From NCBI GenBank assembly GCA_964036155.1, contig OZ038423.1, positions 38,889,249-38,953,248 of the forward strand: a stretch of DNA of 64,000 nucleotides. The letters run 5' to 3'. Below the pieces are notes generated by a model that saw only the letters and a list, made by a program, of their open reading frames with translations, was not told the origin of the DNA and made no database searches. Position 1 is the stretch's first letter. Each line of letters begins with the position of its first letter. This document shows, piece by piece, positions 46,441 to 59,600 of the stretch. Source of the DNA: Diploscapter coronatus (lineage: Eukaryota; Nematoda; Chromadorea; Rhabditida; Rhabditidae). The translations under genes were made by a program, and so were the position numbers.

Positions 46441-47638
46441 TTTGGGCGGTCTTCTGAAATTTGTCGAAAACTAAACGAAAATCGATAAAAATCCCCGATA
46501 TTCCAATTCTAACTCTTCAAAATTTTTCGAAAAATCTATTTTTATCGACACAAGTTCTTAACATGACTTTTCATATCTTTTCTTAATTGTTAGTTTTGAA
46601 GGAATTTTGCAGAACTGGAACATCGTAAAATAAAAATTTTGCCAAAACCAAAATGCCCCGGATAAAAAGCAACGAAAAGGAAGCGGTTAGAGCGTGTGTA
46701 ACGATAGGACATGCTGGCGGTTTTGATTTCCCATCTTTCCCCCAAAAATAAAGGGAAAGTAGGTATCAAAATTATTATGACAGAAAAAAGTTAAAAACAT
46801 AAAATATTTGAGAAGGTTTTCGAACCTTTCAAAAATCAAACATTTCTAGGAAAAAAATCACGAAATTTCTTCTAAAAACCATAATCACTAGACGAAAACA
46901 ATCAATAAATCGATAAAAATCAGCTTTTTAAACCCGTGTAAAATTTAAGAGATCTCGAGGCTAGAAGGATTTTAAAAAAACCCGTCTTTGAAAATCCAGA
47001 AATTCAGGGATAAAATTGCAGCGTAAAATGTTAATAATTGCGGGTAAACTTTAAAAAAAAAAAAATCATGGAAAGTACTAAAAATTTGAAAAAACAAGTA
47101 AAAAGTGTCAGTATTTTCCAAAAAAAAAAATGAGCAAAATTCAATTTAAAGAGGGATGCGTAGTACAATCGCAAATTTCAGGTATGAAAGACAGCAAAGT
47201 AAGGTTACGGTATCTAAAATATGAGCAAATTTAGTGAGAATTTCTTAGTTCTTAGGAAATTTTTGGTTCGGCTCCGTAAATCGAAGATAGACAGCGCTCT
47301 CTCATGAAATCGCTCAAAGTCGACTTTCCTGAAGCCTAACCAAAAGTTTGCTAAAATTACCTTAGGTTTCATCAATTCACAAGAAAAATGGAGCACACTT
47401 TTCACTGACTTCAAACTTCGAAAGTTCGTCGAATCTCAGAAAAACACTGAACTTTTAAAAGTTTGAAACTCACCGCAAAGAGGAGACCCGCTTAAAATGC
47501 AAAATCTAAAAATTCGAAAATAAATACTTAAAAATCTCAAAAGTGGATAGAATTATGCGAATTTTGAATTTCGTTGGAATCAAAAATTTAGAGGAGGTGA
47601 AATCTGTTTAAAATTGGAATGTTTTGCGAATTTGCGTC
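46441..47638. other. Intergenic region between the LRR receptor and NDUFB7
   Basis: 1.2 kb without a supported gene. AT-rich with several A or T runs, for example near 47050 and 47120. It holds the 3' UTR of the receptor and the promoter of NDUFB7. No clear canonical poly(A) signal was found close to the receptor stop codon. Confidence 0.45.
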
Positions 47639-50600
47639 CTATGAGGAGGAATGGTGATGACTACGAGAGGTGGACGGACCAGCGCCGTTCGCGAAAAATC
47701 CGGACGGATGATTCGAGAACCCGGCCGACAGGGGAGGGCCGCCGGCTCTGGAAATATTCAAATTTAAAACAACGAATCTAATAATCCATATATCGTCCTT
47801 TACACAGATATATCAAATAATAATAATGGAATTCGAAGATTTCGGATCCCTTTGCAGAATTTTTCAAAAATGTGTTTCTTCGAAATGTTTTTTTCTCAAC
47901 AAAGGTAAATCAAAAATGATTTTCTGGGCAGTTTTTGCGCTTTTCACCTCAACTGATCTCCTTTCATGGTAGAGTTAAACAATGGCGGTCCAGGCGGCTC
48001 GGTGAACAGGCACTCCGAGGGTAACGGGGGACGCGTGCCATTGTAGAGCGCAGAATTCTGGAAATGTTGTATTTTCAACATTTTCGAGCAATTGCAGTTC
48101 CAGAATTTCTTTAAAATGCAAGTTTTCTGGTGAAGAAACAAGTTAAAATGCTCCCTCAACTACGTGTTTCATAGTTTTCCATAAAACTTCTCATATTTTC
48201 TTATTTCAATCTTCGGGGAAGCTTCATTTTTTCCAAAAAGTTCACTTTCAAAGCAACACAAAATCCTAGCCTGCATCGTGTTGGGCCTATTGGTGTTGTT
48301 GTGTTCGATGCCGGAATTGGCCTGGTTGATGATTTGCCTGCTGTGAGCGGGGTCGATGAGCGATGGCTGGTCGGAGATCTGGCCCGAGTGATTACCGGAG
48401 CCCGTGCCTATTCCAGAGGAAGATCCGTTAGAGCCGCCGCTAGCACCCGTGATCAGAGAACCTCGAGAACTGAAAATCATTTTTCATTCTTCTTCTCTAA
48501 AAACAACACAAAGTTGAGCGCTTCGAATAATTATAATAAATGCGTTTCTTCGATTAATTTTTCTTGAAATTGTTCATTTATTTTTATGGGAAAGAAGTGC
48601 AGGCTAAAAATCGCAAAAATCAGAAAACCTCTTTGATTTGAGATAGTTTAAAACATTTTGAATAAAACTTTTCTAAATTTTTAAATCCCCTGATTGTTCG
48701 CTGTTCCCCTTTTAGTACCAATTACTCACGCTCTTTAAAATAAGTTTCGCAAAACTCGTATCAACTGAATTTCGGATCTGGGGGAATTCGAGTATGAGCT
48801 TTATGGATTTTCTATCAAACAACGAAAACTTGATTTCCCCTTCATTTAAGTCTTGGAACTGTTTGAAAATCGAACACTAATTTCACATTTCTTTAAAAAA
48901 TCAATATTTTCTCGAAAAATACCAGGTTTAACTCACCTAGTCTTGAGCTGTTTGTGCTTTTTGAAGTAGAGCGCGAACACGATGAGCACGACGATGGTCA
49001 CCGCGCCGACCAGGCCGAGAGCGATTGCCGTATAGATTCTGGAAAGTCAACATTTTAAAATAAGTTTCAACATTTTCATATTCAACTTCTAATTCCATAA
49101 TTTGATTTTAGCCTGTCACTACCATTTTGCTATCAACACACACGCACAAAAACAAAACTCACAAACAATGCTCCTTTTCAAATAAGTTTCAAGAAACCTT
49201 CAAAAACTCCATCAAGATCGCTTGAATTGATATCTTCGCGCCAATTGTCTTGGCATTAAAAATAACGTAACGTGTCATAATAGACAAAAATGTCAATTAA
49301 AATTCAACCAATTTCCAAATGAATATTTTATTCTAAGTTCTTTCTAGCTCACCTCATTTGTTTGTTCTTCTTCTGCACCTCCTCCTCCTGTACCATGTCG
49401 TTGGTGAGCTTGTTGATGTCGTACGGCGAGAACGTCGACAGCTCGGGCCGCTCGAACGTCGGCAATTTAGCCAGCACGTCCTCGATTGACACGTTGTTCT
49501 GGAAATTGGCTCGTTTTACACTCAACTGTATTGTTGTATTTACAGACGAATAGGAAGGGTTGGAAATGCAGGAAACGCGGAGAAATAAGAAAAAAGAACC
49601 ATCTGTAAATAAAGGCTCTAGAAATTTATCACCGTTTTTGCAAGTTGAATTTAAAAATTATCAATATTTCAGCGGTAATTATTTCTATTTTTCCGAGGTT
49701 TGATAAAATAAAAAATGTTTAAATTTACGGTAGTGAGAATTCTCCCTCATAAAGTATCAATTTCGGAAAAAAAACATCTTTCCGACTAACCGTTTTGACC
49801 TGGCTGAAGAGAGAGGCCATCTTGTCGCCGTTGGACTTGAAGTGTTCGAGCAGGTCCGCGGGCAGCTTCGACAAATCGGGTACTTTGCCGGACGTCAGGG
49901 CGGCGATAATCTGAACTTTTTCTTTATTTTAATTCCGTTGAAAGAATCTGCTCGTATCGTCAAATGAACCAACTGATTTCTCATAAGAAATTTTTAAACA
50001 AATGATAAAATTTTCAAAAGTTTCCGTTAATTATGCATTGCCGATTTCAGATAAGCTTCAAAATTTTAGGAATAAACGCATTTTCCTAAATATCGATCTG
50101 CAGGCGTTAATGAAAGCAAAATAATCGGAAATTCGAAGCGTTTTCTCGCAAATAGATTTAAGCTTGAGATCACTTATTATTCGTTTTTGGTATGTTTCAA
50201 GATTCATTCAATTACATTTCCAATTTCTATTAGTCAGTGCTCCTCTCGTTTCTAGAATGCTAATTCAATATTCGCCCACCTCTTGCGGGATTTTGGAAAG
50301 ATCGTATCCGGCAGGGAGCATTTTCCACATCTGGACGAGATGACCGAGCGTGTTATTGTCTGCTTTCGCGGGAACTCCGTCCTTCGACATCGATTTGCTC
50401 AGCGAGTTGAGCAAGCCTAAAATCAAATGGTTTGTTTTTTCTCAAACTTGGAATTTACATAAGTAAACATGTTTTTAAAATGCTAATAAATTATTTTTAA
50501 TAGATTCCGTCATATCGAATAAAATTATAGTTTTGAGATTGAGAATTTAATTGAATTTTATTATACCTGGAGGGATCGCAGAAGCCGTCGGAAGCTGCTG

Positions 50601-53600
50601 AGTGTAGTATTCCTGAAACAAATCGATAAACTTGATTTCGAAGTAGAATCGGAAGAATTGAGCAACTCCACTTTTATTGATCTTTCCTTTGATTTATATT
50701 GCTTTCCGCAAATCTACTCCGTATCGAAGACTATCCTTCACCATGCTTTTGAAATTCGTTGAAATGCATTTCAATAATTTATTTTTGAAACTTTTCCCTT
50801 CTAATTTCGCGGTCAAGTATCTTCGCTTATCAAATTATGAATTTGTTTCGCTTTCTTTTGCAGACTCACTGAAATATATCAGTTCTCGAATATTCAACAT
50901 TCTCTAAGAAAAGCAAAAATTCGATATGCTTTACAGTCAATTCGCAGACTTCCTTTCAAAAATCTTCGACAATCGCGTCTTCACATTGTCTGATTCCATT
51001 TACAAACAAATCTTTCAATTTCCTCCCATACTTACCACAATGGCGGTGGTCTGCGTCTCGTTGAGTCCGGGGAGTTGTGAGCCGTTGATGACTCGCGTGA
51101 GAATATCCTCGGGTATCGTGTCCAAGGGCGGCAGGTATTTGTCGTGGTCTTGCAGGGGGTTGCCTCTTCTGAATTTCTCCTTCCAAAATCTTGATTTTCA
51201 AATCGGATTTCTTTCCGAACGATTATGTTTCCATTGGTAAGTTCTTGCAGAAAAATGTTTCGTTTTCAATGACCTTTTATCATTTTTTTTCTTTAAAGAT
51301 TTACCTATGAGCTTCAGCGGCGTCGTACATCTTCTGCATAGCCTGGAATTCAAGTCATTTTTGAATGTCTCAAAATTTGCATCAATTGATCAATTTTGAT
51401 AGGAAATCAAATAAATTTTAAAAACCCTCGCCTGTTTGACGATCTTATCGGAGAGCTCCTTGGGCATGCCGGGGATCTCGCCCGTTCTCATGATCTCCTG
51501 CAGGAAGCCGGGTGGCAACTGAACAAATCAACACTTAAAACACATCGAATTTTCCTATGTTTCAAATACCGTCTAGGGTATTGTTATTTCGATACGTTAT
51601 CACATGGACTTGTCACTTTAAATCTTCAACAAATATCCTTTTTTTTTAAATTTAAAAATTCAAATATTTTTAAAAAATCTCAGATTTAAAAGAAATTCTA
51701 TTTCTAATAATTCTGCTTTTCCCTTAACTTTTCTAAGTGATATAAAAAATTCTCCAAGCATTCATTTATTTATTTTTCTGACCTGTCTGAGATCGACGTC
51801 GCCGAAACCGGGGACGTTGACGACGAAGTTGGGAATGGCCTTGACAAACTGCTCGATGTCCGCTTGGACCGGCTGCCCGCCAGTCGCGAATCGCACCAAC
51901 GGGCCCGTGAACTAAACAATTTTAAAATTCGTTTTTTTGTTGTAGATAAATGGAAAAGGAATATTTGGTGGCGAATTTGACTAAATTTTCACAAGTTGTA
52001 TGTTTCAGATTTTCCAGATAAAGAGTTGAAATTCGAAAACCTTGTTCGAATTGAATAAAGCTAAATTTAATCGAAAAAATCAGAGCAATTCCTCGCCTCT
52101 TCCAGTGCCTGATTGAACTCTGGATTGATGCCACTGCCGATATTTTGCGCACCGCTCGTCGCACGCGTTTGTCCATCCAGTCCGTTGGCCACCTGTTCAA
52201 TGCCTGGGAGTGTACGCAGAGACGGAATCGCCTGCAAATATTCTTTCAAATATTTCTGAAAAAGTCGTATGTTTACTGATATGCGGTCACAAATTAACAA
52301 TGCAAAAATGCTTTATAAATCACACGATTTCTCTTGAAATAGCATTGTTTATCGTTTCTTTAAAATTTCATCAAAATATCCTTTACGCAATCTCGTGGGA
52401 TTAACCTCGAAAAATCGAGAAAATCATATCATTTTCTTGAAACACATCAGTTCACCCTTTATTTCGAATTTCATTAAAAATGAATATGCTCCAACTTATT
52501 TCGATTTTTCCACCAAAAATCGCATTGTGTTCGAGTTGTTTTGTTTCGTGCTTTCTGGCTTGTTGTATTATACAGTCGACACCGACCGACACCGGATTTT
52601 AGAGCGAGAGTGTAGGCAAAGGGGAGAAATAAGAAAAACGAGCTGGCGTCTAATACAGGAGACTTGGTTTCCTAACCAACCTTAGTGATGGTTGACAGAA
52701 TGGGGATTCCGGCGCTGTTGATCGACGTCTGGGAGGCGCCGAAAGAGCCGAGCGGTCCGAGAGCGGGCAAGAAGGACGAAAACAGGGAGCTGGAAATTAC
52801 ATTTTTATATAATAACATTTGATCTCCTTTCAAATTTCAAAAGAGATCAATCTCTATTTTGTCCATACTTGGGCATCTGTTCGCCGCTGCTTCCACCCAG
52901 TCCGACGAACTTTATGCCCTTCTGCAGCGTGTCGTTCGCTTTCTTCATCATCAGCTCTTTCAGACTGAAAATTTACTGATTTATCGATTTTTGTAAGTTT
53001 CAAATTCCTCTTAGTGCTTTCCACCGACTCATCTTCTCATTAGATTTTTCGGGGTTTAATAAGAGATTTTGTGAGCCTATTCGAAATTGCACTTTTCGAT
53101 AAGACTTAAATTTTAGCAATACTCCTAGTAAAATCAAACATATAGAAACCCCTCCAAAACACTCGATTTTTTGAAACCTACCAAATTTGTATTTATTTAT
53201 TTACATTTACCTTGTGCCGGCGAACTTCTGCGGTGATGCGCATTTGACCTCCTTCTGCGTGGGGAGGAAGGTGCGAATTCGGTTCATCACGAGGTAGTTC
53301 AGCATCCAGTCGAACTTCCCGTCGCAGTGCAGCGGGTTGCCTGGAAATTGCTATTTCATTGGGTTATTTTCTTTGTTAATTCCGAATTTTTCGAATATGC
53401 TTCAATTTTCTAACAATAAGATAGTATTTCTTCAGATTATACTCTGCTGATCACCGTTGACCTGTATCTGACAAAAATTCCATAAAAACAAGCTTCAATA
53501 AGTTTAATAAAAATTAGACATTCGAACATAAATGTAAAGAAAACCGTTTCAATGAGAAACTCAGTCTTTCCCGAAAAATCTATTCTCATTCCCTTCTAAA

Positions 53601-56600
53601 ATGCCATATTTGTTTCACAAAAAATCCGAAATTAAATAGCTCAAAAATCTATCAATTCGAAATCTCAATTTCACCATGTTTTCACAGAAAATATCATTTC
53701 TTAAGAAAATCCTCCTTACCGTCCAAAAGAATGTTGGCGATTTTGTGGTTGAACGTGTCCTGTTCGAAAGACTTGAGCTGGTTGTTGGAGAGGTCGAGCC
53801 AGAACAGCTTCGTCTGGTTCACGAATGCGCCCTGTGAAAAATTCAAATGTTATTTTTATTTGAATTACTCTCCTCACAAACCCTCGGTCTACTAAGTTTC
53901 TCAAAATCAACTTGATTTTCACCCAACTTCCTTTCAAAATGAAACCTATGTTATTCATAAAGTTTCAGTTCAGACTTGCAAAGAAAACAACTGCAAAAGA
54001 CTAGTCATCATCTCTAATCATTTGACGAGGAATAGTAATTAAAACTGGCTGGGATAGTTCACCGAATAGAGAATAGTGCAGTTCGAAAAACGTGCAAGTC
54101 TGTTTCAGTTTTCGACTATGTTGTTTTGATTTACCTTCTTGATAACCTCGATCCGGTTGTATGCCAGGTCGAGTGTGGTGAGTCCCGTGAGGGAGAAGAG
54201 GGCAGTGTTGGTGATCGACCTGAGCGAGTTGTTCCGCAGACTCAGCTGCTGCAGGTCCGGCATTCCGTCCAGCATGCCGCGCTCTGCAAAAAAGAAAAAT
54301 CAATATTTCCAGAGATTGATAAACCGCCAATACTTTTGAACATATTAGTGCCATTTCGGGGTTCTATCATTTAAATATTCGAATTTTTTTGTGTTTTCCC
54401 CGACTTACCCAAAGTTGGAATCGAGTTGTTTGCCAGCAGAAGAACCTGAAGCTTGTCGAGCGAGTCGAAGCTGTTGCGCGAGATCAGGTGAATGTTGTTG
54501 TTCTGCGAAATTTTAAGGCTTAATTTTAGTCAAGTTTACTAGTATTCTTGTAGTTTTCGAAACAAACATCTAACATCTTTCTTAGATTTGACCTTTTCAT
54601 TCAAAAGATTGAACGATACGAGGTTTCGTTGAAACATTAAGATCAAATTATCATTTTCCAAATTTACACTTCTCTCGCCATTTCATCATTTTTAACGACA
54701 ACAGCAATATTTTCTTTCCCCCAAAATTTTTGCATTTTTAAATTTCCACCTGAAGACTGATGAGCTGGAGTTGGGTGTTGTTGGAGAACGCCAGGGTGTT
54801 AATCCGCTCGATCAGGTTTCCATCCAGCCGCACTTGCTTCAGGCTCGTCAGATCTTTCAGCTCGGGAAGCTGGAAATTTTAATTCGTTCAAATTTGTAGA
54901 AATTATTTTTCAAAAAAGTTTCTTTACAAATTTTTTTAAAATTTGTAATTTTCGAATTTTTGGCAAAATCCAAAGGTCGAGAAGTCGAACGCCTTACCGT
55001 CTGTAGCATGTTGTTGGACACGTCGAGCAGCTCGAGCTGCCTGAACGCCTGCAGCCGGTTGCCGTCCAGCGACGAGATCAGGTTATCCCTGGAAAAATGG
55101 GAATAATCAATGTTAGCAGCGATTTTTTTCGACTATTCATTGTCTCTGTCGAGAAAGGAAAATTATTGTCTTGCAAGAGAAAATCAATAAAATTACTAAT
55201 TTATGTAAGTTCCAGAGAAGGTTATTGTAATTGAAAATATTAACACCTTCCCTTTCAATTTTTGATATGTTCCAAGAAAATGCTTTAATTCCATACAAGC
55301 ACGGCATATTATTTCCTTTAGCTTCGAACGTTCTCTAAACTCACCTCAAATAGAGATACTCGAGTTGTGGAACGTTGAGGAAGGCCATCGCGTTGATCTT
55401 GCTGAGCAGGTTGTTGTTCAGTCGTAGCTCCTTCAGCGAGGGCAGGTTCATCAGCTCGAAATTGTTGATCTGGAAAAGTGTCATCTTTTCTTTAATTTGA
55501 CTTTCCTATGTTTCAAAAAAATTCTTTATAGCAAATCGGATCTAATCAAGTCATTGGATCAGATTTTCCTCAAAACATGAACCGCAAATCGACTCGCAGA
55601 ACGAATAGCACGTCGTTTCGAGATAGAGAAAGACGACATGCTTTTCCTCTCAATACGTCACACTACTTTTTCTGCGAGTCGAATTTTGAGATCTGCTTGT
55701 AAGGGCGTGCTTTTCAATTTGTTTTTTTTTCCAGAATTTTCTTCTCCCAGCCCACCTCACTGATGCCGTTGTCGGAGAGGTCGAGGTAGGCGAGTCGATT
55801 GGCGTTCCTCAGATTCTGGGCGGGCACTGACTTGAAGCAATTACCGCTCAAATCCAACAATTGCAGATGGTCCTTGATCTCCTTGAACGCACTTCTGGAA
55901 GACAAATCACGTTTTTTCAACTTTTGTAAAAAAAATCTTTCAAAATTGATGAAGTTGGTAATAAAAGAACAGCTCAAAATCGGATTAATTTCAATTATTA
56001 CGCTAGTAATGAAGAACATTTCAAGAAGAAAGTGTTTCATATTTCACTGATTCTTGAAACGTATCCAATCATTCGATTCCACTTTACAAATTCAGTTTTT
56101 AAAACTTCGTGTAACATTATGTATAACGTAATTTTCAAACTTGTGAATTTTTTCAAACGTACCCATTCAGCGAGCAGATTTTGTTGCCCTGCAGCCGGAC
56201 TTGGTAGAGCCGCTCCAAACCGTTGAAATCGCCTTCGGCCACCGTGGAAATCTGCGCAAAATATCGATATTAGAAGTGTCGTTTTACGTTTCAAAAATCA
56301 TTCTTTCTCGCAGCTTTACAAAATTCTTTATCATCTAGAATAAAATCGTATTTGAAATTTTCAAAAAGTGAAAGTTTCCTTTTAAATTGTGTAATTTTTC
56401 ACAACCTCATTTCATTGAGTCCTTAGAGCAAAAAAAACATTTTAAAAATCGATACATTTGTATTTTTTTTTCTTCGAGTTTTTACAAAACCCAACCTGAT
56501 TATCATCGAGATTGAGGTGGATGAGTCGCTGCATGCGGCCGAGTTTGGGTACGGCGGTCAGTGCATTCGCCGCCAGAACCAACTCTTCCAGATGGCTTGA

Positions 56601-59600
56601 CTGCTTCAGGAAGGCCTGAAAATCATTTTCTTTCAAAATCAAAAATATTGTTAAAATGTTTTAAGGGGATTGTATATGATTCGTTTTCTCTCAACTTTGA
56701 GTTGAAGAAATGAGAAGCTACTAATATTCGAGCATAAAATGGGCCCTTCAAATTTCATGTTCCCTCTATATTTCATAAAATCACGTTTCAAATTTTCATT
56801 TTTCAGATCCACAATATTTGGTCCGCATTGTCAATGTAGAAATTCTCCCAAACCCATTTTCTCCTAAAATTCCCCTCCAATCTATATAATCCGTGCGTTT
56901 CCATAAAAATTGGGTCATCCCTCTCTTATCACTTCTCCTCTTTCAAATCTATCAGATTGGCTCTAACGCCGGCAAAGCCCTTTCATCAAAACATATACCC
57001 CAGAAACAATCGCTTATCCCTTGTTATCAGCAAATTATCATCCAACGGATAACATCGAATAATCAGCGAAATTTGAATGAATCGTCTATCTCTTGGATTC
57101 AATGTTTCAAAAATCTGATAATTTGTCTGCTTAATGATCAGAAGTCGGAACTTCATTTCTAATTCCCAAAGCATAAAAATTGTGAAACGTACAAGAAAAT
57201 TCCCATTTGTTATTTTGGATAAATTCATCGTACCAAATCAACTCTTGTAATACCTATTCACCGTGCCATTTTCTTTAGTTTTGTAAATACATCGTCGAGA
57301 CTAACTTGTGCCAAAAATCATTCAAGATCCTACCTTTTTGAAACCTATCAAAACCATAGTTCTTAGAACAAATCGATTCTTTCAAAGAAATTCCATTTTC
57401 TAACGCAATTCTTTCTAGCCTCATAAATTCCACTATTAACTCCTCCAAAAACATGCAAATTGGTTTCTTCTATCCTTGTGCTAAATTCTCTTCTCTTCCC
57501 CATCGTTCAAAATGTTAGAGACAGTCAATTCTTCCAGTAACTTTTGAAGATTCTAACATTAAAAGACCCTCTCTAAAAGAAAAAGAAAATAAAGCCCTAC
57601 GGCCTAATAATATTATAAATAGCTATTTTTATCGAAGCTGTTTTTTATCGAAATTCGATAATCTGGTGGTTTTTCTCGATCAATTTTCCTTGGTGTTCAT
57701 TCTCTTTCTCCACGCCCCAGTTTTATCCGCTTGTTTTTTTCGGATCAAGATTTCCCGCCTCTTGAAGATTTGCGCGATGTCAAGCACCCCAAACGCCCAT
57801 ATCGACCACTAAAATGGCTACTAGGCGTGGGTTTGAAGGTTTTTAAGCCCTGATTTTAACAATTAACGCGCAATTCGAAGAACGGGATAAACGCCAGGAC
57901 TAATTTTAGGGATGCTCGGAATCGAAATTTTCCGGGTTCTGAATCCAACTTCCGCAGATTTCTGACCAAAATTGGCTGAGGGAGGTATATATACTTCTCA
58001 TAGATTAACTAACGAGAGCCTGCACGAATTATCATTTCCAAGTAATTTTTAATTTTAGTCGAATTTTGAAATCTATCTTCGAAAGTTCAAAAATATTCAA
58101 AGTTCGCAAAAGTACCTAGATTATCTCTGACCTATACAGGAGATTTTAGCGGATCACAAAAATCTCCAGTAGGAAAATATCCCGTTCAACTTCGGGTTTT
58201 CATCGATCAAACCGAACACGCTCGCGCGAAAAATCAGCAGATTTGAGCTAATCTTGGAAAAATCGCACAAAATCCGCTGGTATATTTACGAGTCTCGGAC
58301 TGACCTCAAAACAAACACAATTGTTGCTAATTTTAGTCCTTTTTCAAAACCTTACAGTCACATTCAAGTTTAAAAATATGAGACTATTCCCAAACTTTTA
58401 AACCATACATTTTACAATCGACACTTGTCATTTCGGCTTGTCAAAAGTTCACCAAAAAAGAATAATAATTTTGTCCTTGATAGGGAAAATATTTTTTTAT
58501 TTTCCAATCGCACGAGACTGATTTTCCTGATTGACCAAAAACTTCGAATCAGACGTTTTCCACCACAAATATTCTCCCTTATGTGGAGTGAATGTATTCC
58601 AGTCAGCGTTTGCAATTACTATCTTTAACAATGGGACGAGAGATGATGCGACCGAATTTGTGCGGCGAAAAACATTCCAACGTCTGGTTAGAATATCGAC
58701 TTTTCACCAAGTTGCCGAACTAACCTCCGATTTTACTTCCTTGATGGAGCAGTTGGTGATTTGCAGCGAGCGGACGGGCCCTTGAGGGAGGCGGTCAAGC
58801 ACCGGCTGCGAGCAGTTGCCCACGTACAGACGCTCGATCGGGGCCGAGCCGAGTTCCTGAAAAAAGTTGTTTCTGATATTTTGTGAAACGTAAACCTAAG
58901 TCATTTTTGATAAGCAAAGACATATATTTTTAAAATTTCTCTTGATTTTTTTCGATAATTTTGTGATTGGTCGTTTGTAGGAGTCCAATCAAAATGGTCA
59001 GTTTAAAAAAAATCTGATTTAACATTTTTATAGCAAATTTCAACATTTGCCGAAAGATCATATTTTATCAGGTATCGCACGGTACACGCTACAATACTAA
59101 ATTCGTTTTCTCTTCACTTTGAAATTGTTTAGCCTAACTTATTCGTCCTCAAAATTCCAGAATTTCAACGTCACATATCTGATCGTTATCAGTTCCCTAT
59201 CACCAAGACATTCACCAAATTCATATGAATCACCTTTCTAGCCCCGGGGCATATTCCCTCCTTTCCTCCCTAAATTGTCCTTGCCTTTTCATGCGGACAG
59301 ACAGATATATCGACCTAGTTAAACTGGATTCGCCAACATGTGCGCTCCTTTTTCTTTTCTTTCTTGAAAGCCAGCACTATTTCTCTGGATTTTTCTATCT
59401 TTGAATCTCTTCAGAAAGTTTCGGTATTTCATTTTCTGCTTCTCGAAATCTCTCACTTCCACCTCCTCAAATTCTTCTATCTCTAACCGTTTTGCTTCTC
59501 TATCCTCTCCTTCGAAATATGTAAATTCTCGATCTCTCACTCGACCATTCTTTTCCCTGCTTTACCAGTCATTCCGAATTGATTCGTTCCAAAAAAGCGT

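Noticed and set aside
50677..50907. Plus-strand frame of 76 codons inside an LRR-receptor intron
   Set aside because: AT-rich codons, no family match, antisense to intron.
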